This document shows positions 19,119 to 26,998 of a DNA stretch of 26,998 bases, in pieces. The DNA is from Allomyces macrogynus ATCC 38327. Lineage: Eukaryota > Blastocladiomycota > Blastocladiomycetes > Blastocladiales > Blastocladiaceae. The DNA is taken from contig GG745361.1 in NCBI GenBank assembly GCA_000151295.1, positions 361,668 through 388,665 of the forward strand. Reading direction: 5' to 3'. The translations under genes were made by a program, and so were the position numbers. The notes under the pieces were generated by a model. It was not told the DNA's origin, did not search any database, and was given only the letters and a program-made list of their open reading frames with translations. Each line of letters starts with the position of its first letter. Within the stretch, counting starts at the first letter, position 1.

Positions 19119-20340
19119 TTAGCGCTTGCTGGTGATCTTGCGCAGGTAGAACTCGAGCTCCTTGCCCTCGAGAATGTACCCGTCGGCGCGGCCCGACTGG
19201 CCGGGGCGCGACGCGATCGCGGCAATCAGACGGCCCTTGGCGAACTGCTGCTCGAGATGCGGGTCAACCTTGGCCGTGGCCTGGCGGGCATCGACCTTAC
19301 GCTGAACGCGCGACGACCGCGTCTTGTTGATCTCCTCCTCGGCCTGCTCGGCGCCCTTCTTCGACTTGCGGCCGAGCGGCGTCGCGTAGTGGGCCTCGTA
19401 CCACTGGCGGTACGGCGTCGCGTCGATCTCAACAATGGCGCTAAATTAAGAAACGGAAAAGGTCAGCGCTCCGAAACATTCAAGCTCGCAGAACGGCCGA
19501 AAGGGAAAACGCACCCCTTGACGAGCGTCTTGGTGCGGACCAGCTCGTTGTTCGAGGCGTTGTAGACAACGTCGAGGATACGCGTCTTGCGCGTCGTCGC
19601 CTCCGAGCCCCACGAGAAGTTGCCCGTGTCGAGACGGAGAGCACGGAACTTGGTGTTCCCGCCGCGGACGCGAACGTGGTGCACGCGCGTCACACCGATC
19701 TTGGTGTTAGCCGGCTGGCGACCAAGCTCGAACTTCCGCTTCTTGCGGTACTGGGCGCGCTTAGCACCCGTATGGGCGCGCTTGTGGCGGGAGTCACGAG
19801 AGATACCTGCAGCGTGAAGAATGCAGGGGAGCAAGTGCGTGAGCTGGAGGAGCTCGTAGCAGTGACGAGAGCGTGCTCTGCCGCCGAAAGCCACCAAACC
19901 ACCACAGAGCCGAGTGCGCAGGCCGAAAATCGTCGTCGTTGTGAAAGTGGCCGAAACGGCTGGTGCGAGCTCGCAGTCGAAGTCGCCAAATCGGGAGCGC
20001 GGTCGCCAAAACGACCATGACCACCCCGCCAACGACGTCGAAATCGTGCCGCAAACCCACCGCGGGCTCACCAGACCCAAAAAGTCGAGAGCGGAGCTCG
20101 ATGGCGCATCGATGCAGCAAAATTGGCGTGCCCACGGCGTTCGTAGAGGTCGTTTCGGGTGGATTGCGGGGGTGGTCACGGTGGTCCATCCGTTTCGGCG
20201 GGCGAGCAAATTGGTGCAGCGAGACGGCCGCGACGAGCGAGCTGGCGACGATGACGATTTCGGCAACGGGCTGAGCGCATGGCGGTGGTGGTGGTGGCGA
20301 TTTCGGTTCGGCGGGGATGATAAGGGCTCCCCGTACCCAT
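19119..20340 (-). CDS. RPS8: 40S ribosomal protein S8 (eS8)
   Basis: Small-subunit cytosolic ribosomal protein. Exon 1 is only ATGG (20340-20337), intron 1 is 19807-20336 (530 nt, GTACGG...TGCAG), exon 2 is 19806-19515, intron 2 is 19441-19514 (GTGCGT...TTTAG), and exon 3 is 19440-19119. The sum is 618 nt, 205 residues, typical of eS8. It reads [11 protein letters not shown], then [62 protein letters not shown] and C-terminal [23 protein letters not shown], all eS8 hallmarks. The tiny first exon is chosen because the family requires MG before ISRDS, and ATGG followed by GTACGG after a pyrimidine-rich leader fits this genome's donors. Long intron 1 matches ribosomal protein gene habits and may carry regulatory signals; I see no box C/D snoRNA in it. 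Confidence 0.95.
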
Positions 20341-20790
20341 GGTTGACTAGTCGGCGTTGTCGACCAACTTGGGAAGAGGAAGTTTCAAAAGCTGGCGATG
20401 CTGGGCTGCAAGGCGGGCGGTTGCGCGGTGTTCCAGTTGATTTGTGGCATGTGAAGCATGGAGAGGTGTGGCAGGCTGGAGGCGGATCACGACACCGCGT
20501 CTCTCACCGCACCAACTTGTCGGGCCACCACCTTAATTGAACCTTCACAGCCGATCGTTTCGGCGACGACAGCGCGACGATCGCTCCTCCACGCTCAATT
20601 AGCCGCACTCGCGGCACTCGATCCACGACGATACGCTCCGCCCGCTGCGCGACGGCACGCTCCACCGGCTGCCCAACGACAAGCTCCACCAGCTGCTCCG
20701 CGACAACACACTACACGCGCTTCACTGCACGACACGAAGCCGTACCCGGTACAGCAATCCGATCCCGACCCGAGACCCGTGCACCCAACC
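20341..20790. promoter_or_regulatory. Divergent spacer RPS8 / acidic protein
   Basis: 450 bp between the RPS8 start codon and the ATG at 20791. The RPS8 side has a pyrimidine-rich leader on the minus strand (about 20370-20390). A degenerate GC-rich repeat (CCGGCTGCCCAACG-like units, about 20635-20705) precedes the plus-strand gene. No established motif recognised. Confidence 0.45.
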
Positions 20791-21449
20791 ATGCTCTCCA
20801 ACTCGCCCTCGTCCCCCGGTACCCCTGCTGGCGGCGGCTGGGCAACCGCGGACCCCATCTCCGCGGCCGACCCCGCGCCCGTCGCCACCTTCCACCGACG
20901 AACTGTGGGCCCCCCCGCGTCCCGGCGTCCGCCGACACCTTGACTCTCGCTGACCTGAACCGCGAACTCGAATCGCTGCGCAGCGCGGTGCTTGACCGCG
21001 CCGCCGCGCTCGACCTCGACGCGCACATCCACCAGCCTGAAGAGGATCCGATCGAGGTGGTCCCGGACACGACGAGCGACGCGGCGTTGATGGACGTGGC
21101 TGGGTTGTTGCAGGCGATGGAGTCGGCCGATGAGTGGTTAGGCGTTTTGGACGGTCGGTTTGATGCGCTGAATGCGCAGCTGGATGCGTTGTTGGGTGCG
21201 TTGGGTGAGGAAGACGAGGACGAGGATGATGGGGAGGGGAGTGAGGGGGAGGAGGTGGAGGAGGAGGGGGTTGGGGATGTGGGCGAGACTGTCGTCGCCG
21301 AGGTTGCGAAACGCGTCGCGGCCGCCAAGGACGCTGACACCACGACTACGGCGACGGTGGTGGCGGCGGCAGGACCAAGGAAGCCGATGACGCACGCAGC
21401 CGCGGGCGTCGAGGTCGCGCAGGCGGTGGTTGCCGACGAGGCCAAGTGA
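20791..21449 (+). CDS. Small acidic coiled-coil-like protein (one-base frame problem)
   Basis: Not recognised. From the ATG at 20791 (MLSNSPSSPGTPAGGGW) the frame ends at 20943. A second open frame begins ahead of LTLADLNRELESLRSAVLDRA and runs to 21449. They join if one C is missing from the C7 run at 20910-20916, giving 219 residues exactly; no AG acceptor exists nearby to explain it by splicing. The protein would have a Ser/Pro/Gly-rich N-terminus, two helical heptad-like stretches (NRELESLRSAVLDR; the ESADEWLGVLDGRFDALNAQ region), a strongly acidic run (EEDEDEDDGEGSEGEEVEEEG) and an Ala/Val-rich tail. Small adaptor subunits look like this, but no family can be named. Confidence 0.55.
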
Positions 21450-21550
21450 AAATTACAACATGATTTGGAAGAGATCTGCGATATGTGGATTTATGTCTGT
21501 ACAAAGGAGCGCAAGCACCGAGATGTGCTGCTGTTTCTCGACCGCGCTCC

Positions 21551-22569
21551 TCACATGCGGTCGATCTTGTCGCTCACATACTGCGTGACGTGCGTCTTGG
21601 GCACGTTGCGGAACGGCACGTTGTCGTCGTCAAAGAACTGGATCTGGTACATGGGTTCCGGCGAGCCTTTCTAAAAATCGGCTTGACGCACGATGAAATG
21701 CGACACGTCGCGCTGAGACAACACGAAGACGGAAACACGCACTTTTGGCGGCGCGACAACGACCGCCTTGTAGAACGCGGTCGTGTCGGGGTAGCACGCC
21801 ATGACCGTGCACCCTTGAGGGAAATCCGGGTAGTTTGGCGGCGGCAGCGGGATAATGTCGTGCTCGGTCACGGAAAATGCGGGTCTGTCGCGGACCGGGG
21901 GTCAGGAACCACGCGTCGTGGGGAAGGGAGAGCACGAAAGAACATACGACTCGTTCTCGATATCGGCGACTTCGTAGAGCCCGTTCTTCACCGTCTTGAC
22001 AATCGCCCAGATCCATGCGTGCTGGCCGTCGACCATGGTGTGCACGGCCACGTTGGTGCCCGGGCCCACGACAATGTTCGGGAATTTACTGTTCAGTTCG
22101 AGTCGCAACGCGTCAGCGCAATCGACCTTGACGCCGACGACGCAACCAAGAGCACGCACAGCTTGGGCCGCTTCACCTCCGACCCGGGATGCCTGAAATG
22201 CCGCCCAATCGCCGGAACCACCACCGCCGCCTGGACCGACCCCGCCGGCCCCACGCGTTCACTCGCGCTCCCAGGCCTCCCACCAACGGAGGACGGCGCA
22301 CGTAATGCTGCGAGCGCGTCCTGCGCCTGCTGCAAGTGCCGCTGCTCGTCGCGGACCTTGGCGAGTGTCGCGCGATACGTGGCGAGCAATTCGTCCCATT
22401 TCTCGAGATCGTGCGGCGGCAGGGCGCGTGCGAGTTGGGTGTGCAATGCGGCGGCGCGCTGTAGGTGCTTTTCCTCGTCGTCGCGCACGTCGTCGATATG
22501 CAGAAAGTGCACGCGGGCTGTGGTCCAGTGGCGCATGTGCGCGGCAGCCGAGGTCGGGCCCGAGGACAT
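21551..22569 (-). CDS. SGF29: SAGA-associated factor 29 (tandem Tudor H3K4me reader)
   Basis: Nuclear subunit of the SAGA histone acetyltransferase module; its tandem Tudor domain binds H3K4me2/3. Exons: 22569-22160, 22088-21948, 21884-21743 and 21670-21551. Introns are 71, 63 and 72 nt with GTGCGT, GTATGT and GTGCGT donors. The sum is 813 nt, 270 residues, normal for the family. The N-terminal part is helical (HDLEKWDELLATYRATLAKV). Tudor 1 contains GTNVAVHTMVDGQ-AWIWAIV and YEVADIEN; Tudor 2 contains IIPLPPPNYPDF, VMACYPDTTAFYKAVV and QIQFFDDDN, ending VPFRNVPKTHV. The acidic DIEN segment, CYPDTTAFY tyrosines and FFDDD phenylalanine match the peptide-binding positions of characterised SGF29 proteins. 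ATG 22569 is preferred over the far upstream in-frame ATG at 22812. Confidence 0.93.
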
Positions 22570-22926
22570 GGTCGTGGTTGGTTGGTGGGTTGGATTGCGG
22601 GTGGTTGGATGAAGTGTCGTGGCCACGGCCAGGAGCTGGATCAGGGGCAAAATCGGCGAGAGCGTGGTAGTCGTGAAAGGCCGAGCGAAGGAGGACGCAG
22701 ACGCCTCGGCAGTTGGTTGATAGAAGTGACATGGTACGCACCTGACGCGAACCCTAAGTACTGCCGCCGATTCGTCTCTCCCACTCGGCTTTCGTCGGAC
22801 GTGGACTGTCATCGTCGGCGAACACTACCTCGCGCGCACCACCGCCAACTTACCGCAGCTTGACCCCCGTGGCGCGCCCCGCACCCGTCCCTGCCCCGCA
22901 CCCGCGCACCACCTCGCCCCGCTCCC
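22570..22926. promoter_or_regulatory. Bidirectional promoter region SGF29 / Snf2-type ATPase
   Basis: 357 bp separate two divergent start codons. Both leaders are C/A-rich in their own direction and no other gene fits, so both promoters must lie here or in the leaders. No TATA box or named operator recognised. Confidence 0.5.
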
Positions 22927-25900
22927 ATGGACCCAAGCTTCCCGTCGGCGCCGCCACCGCCGCCGCTGTCGGGCATCGCACCGGCCGCCACCGCGCCACC
23001 ACTGCATCAGTTCCCGTCGCACGTGCAGCAGCAATTCCTGCAGCAGCAGCAACAGCAGCAGCTCGCCGCGGCAACCGCCGCCGGGCAGCCGCTCGCGCAA
23101 CCGCAGCAGCAAGGGCAGCAGCAGCAGGCCATGGCCAACCCGGCCGCGCACATTGCCAAGCTCGTGCAGGTGCGGCCCCCCTTGGCTCTCGACGCGTGCC
23201 TCTCTGCGGCCATCACTGACCGGATCAATTTCGAAATACCCCAGGTCCTCAAGATCAAGCAGCAGCAGGGGCTCACCGAGACCAACGACCCGGAGTACGC
23301 GAGAATCGTGCAGGTCTTGCGCGCTTTTAAGGCCAAGAGCGACTTGCACCAGCAGCAGCAACAGCAGCAGCTTCAACAGCAGCAACAACAGCAGCAGCAA
23401 TCGTTCGCGCCGCAGCAGCCGCACCCGCAGTCGCAACAGCAGCAGCAGCAGCTCCACGCGCAGCAGCTCCAGCAGCTCCAGCAGCAGCAGCAGCTCCAAC
23501 AGCTTCAACAACAGCAACTGCAGCAGCAACAGCAACAGCAGCTCCAGCAGCAGCACGCGCTCGCGCACCCACCGGCGCAACCGCAACTTCCGCCGCAACC
23601 GCTCGCGCAACCGCAAGATGCCGCACCCGCGCCGGCACCCGCCGCCGCGGCTCTTCCTCCCACCGGTCTCCCCGCGACCGGCGCGCCGACCGCGGCCATG
23701 CTCGCGACCATGACCGAGGACCAGAGACTGCACTTCAAGCTGCAAGTGCAGGTCTTCCAGCTTCTGTCCAAGAACATGCCCGTCCCGCCGCAACTGCAAG
23801 CGGCCCTACAAGCCGCCGCCGCCAAGGCCGCTGCCTCCTCCTCTTCCACCACCTCCTCGACCGAACCCGCGGCTGCGCCCGTTGCCGCGGCTCCCGCGCC
23901 GCCCAAGCCACAAATGCAGCTAACGCCGGATATGCGCATTGCGATTGTCGATCCGTGGGCCATGGTCGTGCGTCCGCCGACGGTTGCCGGGCAGCGGTTG
24001 CTCGTGCCGAGTATCTTGCCCGCCGGGATCGACCCGGTCGCCGTGCACGAGGAGCGCGAGCGCCGGATCGCTGCGCGGATGGCGAACCGCGTCAAGGAGT
24101 TGCAGGGGTTGCCGAGTAACTTGCCCGACGGGCCCCGAGGCCGCGAATGCCAAGATTCGCGCGCTGATTGAGATGAAAGGGTTGAAGCTGATCGAGAAGC
24201 AGCGGCAGGTGCGCCTCTTCCCTTGTTTCCCCGTTGATTCCAGATTGGAGAAACGGACTCACTTGCCGATGTGTCGATGTAGTTGCGCGAGGAGGTCCTG
24301 CACGGTCTACGCCGGTCGTCGATCCTATTCACGGGCCCGGACCGGCATGCATTCAAGCGCATCAAGCGCCCCTCGTTCCGCGAGCCCAAGACGACCGAGA
24401 AGCTCGAAAAGCAGCAGCGCATGGAGCGTGAGAAGAAGGAGCGCGCCAAGCACGCGGCGTATCTCGCGACGGTCGTGACACACGCGACCAAGCTCAAGGC
24501 CTACCACCAAAAGGCGCAGGACCGCTGGGCCAAGCTCGGCAAGTCGGTCTTGCAACAGCACGTGCGGCTCGAAAAGGAGGAAAAGGAGCGCCGGCAGCGC
24601 ATCGCGCAGGAACGTCTCCGCGCGCTCAAGGCCGGCGACGAGGAGGCCTACCTGAAACTGATCGACCAGGCCAAAGATACGCGTATCACGCACTTGCTCC
24701 GGCAGACCGACGCGTTCCTCGACTCGCTCGCGCAGGCAGTGTCGTCGCAGAAGGAGGCGATTTCTGGGACGCAGGTCGGTGCCGCACCGGCGATTCCGGG
24801 TGTGGCTCCCGTGCCGGGTGCGACGAACGTCGCCGTAGTCGACTACGAACTCGACGATGCCAAGGCCGCCGAGATTGACGAGGACGACGTGATTGTCACC
24901 GAGGACGGACGCAAGCTCGACTATTACGGCATGGCGCACCGCGTGCAGGAAACGATCTTGAAGCAGCCGTCGATCCTGGTTGGCGGCACGCTCAAAGAGT
25001 ACCAGCTGCGCGGGCTCGAGTGGATGGTCTCGCTCTATAACAACCGGCTCAATGGCATCTTGGCCGACGAAATGGGGCTCGGCAAGACGATTCAGACCAT
25101 TTCGCTCGTCACGTTCTTGGTCGAGGCCAAGAAGCAGCCCGGCCCGTACCTCGTCATTGTGCCGCTCTCGACTATCACCAACTGGACGCTGGAGTTTGAA
25201 AAGTGGGCGCCGACGCTGCGCACGATTGTCTTCAAGGGCCCGCCCATGGCACGCAAGGCGCAGGCCGCGCAGATCAAGACGGGCAACTTCAACGTGCTGC
25301 TGACAACGTTCGAGTACATTATTCGCGAAAAGAACGTGCTGTCCAAGGTCAAGTGGCTCTACACGATCATCGACGAGGGCCACCGCATGAAGAACGCACA
25401 GTCGCGGCTGTCCGTCACGCTCACGCAGTTCTACTCGTCGCGGTACCGGCTCATCTTGACGGGCACGCCGCTTCAAAACAACTTGCCGGAGCTCTGGGCA
25501 CTGCTCAATTTCGTCTTGCCGAAAATCTTCAACTCGCTCTCGTCGTTTGACGACTGGTTCTCGGCACCGTTTGCGGACGTCTCGGGCGAAGAGAAAATCT
25601 CGCTGACCGAAGAAGAGACGCTGCTCGTCATCAAGCGATTGCACAAGGTGCTGCGCCCGTTCCTGCTGCGCCGCTTGAAGAAGGACGTCGAGTCAGAACT
25701 GCCCGACAAGGTGGAGCGCGTGATCAAGACCAAGCTCTCGGCGTTGCAGTCGCGGCTCTACGACCAGGTCGCCGAGCACGGCGCAATCTTGGCCGGCGTG
25801 GAGCGGAAAGGCGGCGGGATTCGCGGGCTCAACAACACGGTCATGCAACTGCGCAAGATTTGCAACCACCCGTTTGTGTTTGACGAGGTCGAGGACCTGA

Positions 25901-26962
25901 TCACGCCGACGCGCGAGATCGACGACCAGATTTGGCGCGTCTCCGGCAAGTTTGAGCTGCTCGACCGCATCTTGCCGAAACTCATCAAGACGGGCCACCG
26001 CGTGCTCATGTTCTTCCAAATGACGCAGGTGATGAGCATCATGTCGGATTACTTGACGTACCGCGGGCACCAGCACCTCAAGCTCGACGGGTCGACCAAG
26101 GCCGAGGACCGGCAGGATCATCTCAAGGTGTTCAACGCAAAGGACTCGCCCTACGTCGTGTTCCTGCTCTCGACGCGCGCTGGCGGGCTCGGGCTCAACT
26201 TGCAGACGGCCGATACGGTCATCATCTTTGATTCCGACTGGAACCCGCACCAGGACTTGCAGGCGCAGGACCGCGCGCACCGGATCGGACAGACCAAGGA
26301 AGTGCGGATTTTCCGGCTCATTACGGAACGGTCGGTCGAGGAGCGCATTCTCGCGCGCGCGCAGTACAAGCTCGACATGGACGGCAAGGTGATTCAGGCC
26401 GGGAAGTTCGACAACAAGTCGACAGCCGAGGAGCGCGAACAGTTTTTTGCGGTCGTTGCTCGAAAACGATACGGCTGCGGGCCGCAGCGGGTCCAAGGAC
26501 GACGACGCGGAGAACGAGGACTTGACCAACGAGGAACTGAACGAGATTCTCGCGCGGTCCGACGAGGAAATGGCCATCTTTGCCGAAATGGACCGGCAGC
26601 TCGCGGCCGAGGAGGCGCACCTCGGGCAGTTGCTGGGGTTGCAGGGGCCGCGCGAGCGGCTGATCTCCGACGCCGAGCTGCCGGACGTGTTCAAGCGCGA
26701 CATGTCGAAACTGCTCCAGGAGCAGCGACGTGCGGCGAATGCCAACGTCGAGGGCCAGCGCAGTACGCGCCGCGATGTTGTCTATGACGACGGACTCACC
26801 GAGGAACAGTTTGTGAATGCCATCGAGACCGACTCGTACGACCAAGTCGTCGACTCGCGCCGGTCCAAGCGCGGCGCCGCCAAGAGCAAGGGTATAGCCA
26901 AGACCGCTGCCGCGCCCGCGCCGCCCGCGGCGCCCGCGCCGCCCGCGGTCAACGATGACTAG
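22927..26962 (+). CDS. SNF2: Snf2-subfamily chromatin-remodelling ATPase (SWI/SNF or RSC type)
   Basis: Catalytic subunit of a SWI/SNF- or RSC-type nucleosome remodeller; Snf2 versus Sth1 cannot be decided. Exons are 22927-24208 and 24283-26962, intron 24209-24282 (GTGCGC...TGTAG). Two one-base excesses, in GGGCCCC (24130-24136) and T6 (26443-26448), break the frame. Removing one base at each gives 1319 residues, with phase conserved across the intron. Order: Pro/Gln-rich N-terminus with polyQ (about 142-212), QLQ (TEDQRLHFKLQVQVFQLL, about 262-295), HSA (about 428-513), ATPase motifs DEMGLGKT (about 689), DEGH (about 790), LTGTPLQNN, then STRAGGLGLNLQTAD and QAQDRAHRIGQ (about 1088). SnAC-like sequence follows (TAEEREQF, then LRSLLEND). 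The tail is acidic then Lys/Ala/Pro-rich, with no bromodomain before the stop, unlike yeast Snf2 and Sth1. Confidence 0.92.
23020..23560 (+). repeat. CAG/CAA polyglutamine tracts
   Basis: Interrupted CAG/CAA runs encode polyglutamine in the N-terminus of the remodeller, densest at 23350-23560. Mixed CAG/CAA codons and Leu/Ser/Pro interruptions should limit slippage. Confidence 0.9.
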
Positions 26963-26998
26963 CCCATGGGCGCCGTGGTCTTTTTTTTTTTTTTTTTT
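26963..26998. other. 3' flank ending in T18
   Basis: The last 36 bases follow the stop of the remodeller and end in 18 T residues at the window edge (26981-26998). This could be a genuine T-tract or an assembly edge. Confidence 0.6.

Noticed and set aside
19807..20336. Intronic snoRNA in RPS8 intron 1
   Set aside because: Ribosomal protein introns often host them, but I found no box C (RUGAUGA) with a matching box D on the minus strand.
23020..23560. Dense short repeats that could suggest an array
   Set aside because: They are in-frame CAG/CAA glutamine codons without unique spacers, not a CRISPR array.
22825..23799. Long minus-strand frame rich in Leu opposite the remodeller N-terminus
   Set aside because: It is the antisense reading of CAG/CAA repeats and GC-rich codons of the Snf2-type gene; the plus strand carries real domains.
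24130..26448. Programmed +1 frameshifting in the remodeller
   Set aside because: Other affected genes in the window need both +1 and -1 corrections at plain homopolymers and show no shared slippery motif or stop-codon context; sequencing error is simpler.
24325..26745. Long minus-strand open frames (24325-25644 and 25693-26745)
   Set aside because: Shadows of the G/C-ending codons of the ATPase domain; no domain-like sequence on that strand.

Overview
This is a GC-rich eukaryotic chromosome segment, almost certainly fungal. The evidence is a eukaryotic tRNA gene, short spliceosomal introns (63-98 nt, donors mostly GTACGT or GTGCGT, acceptors TAG or CAG), and intron-containing genes for cytosolic transaldolase, ribosomal protein S8, the SAGA subunit SGF29 and a Snf2-family remodelling ATPase. 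Codon third positions are strongly G/C. An early-diverging zoosporic fungus would fit, but the sequence alone does not settle the lineage.

Layout: transaldolase (62-1169, +); tRNA-Gly(CCC) (1433-1503, +); a less GC-rich insertion zone (about 1504-3400) with a decayed tyrosine-recombinase fragment and an inverted repeat; an accessory cluster (3643-18350); then a housekeeping block with RPS8 (19119-20340, -), a small acidic protein (20791-21449, +), SGF29 (21551-22569, -) and the Snf2-type ATPase (22927-26962, +). SGF29 and the ATPase are divergent and share a 357-bp spacer.

The accessory cluster is the most unusual part. A divergent gene pair occurs twice, about 9.9 kb apart in the same orientation. 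Each pair has an HSPA12-like Hsp70 ATPase on the plus strand and, head-to-head on the minus strand, an unrecognised protein with a long N-terminal part, a Pro/Ala-rich linker and a Cys/His-containing C-terminal domain. Between the copies lie a third Hsp70 copy, 5'-truncated and with three in-frame stops (9401-10827), and a three-exon gene whose product has a mitochondrial-type N-terminus and a possible RecB-like PD-(D/E)XK nuclease signature (11204-12714). Both Hsp70 copies appear to begin MGxxxS, an N-myristoylation-type start; in copy A this requires correcting one indel.

Many frames are interrupted by 1-nt indels in homopolymers. Two of these are in the presumably essential Snf2-type gene, where removing one base at each restores a consistent frame across the intron to the stop. 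Consensus errors are therefore a serious explanation for several frameshifts. They do not explain the stop-riddled third Hsp70 copy or an exact 11-bp tandem duplication in one partner gene.
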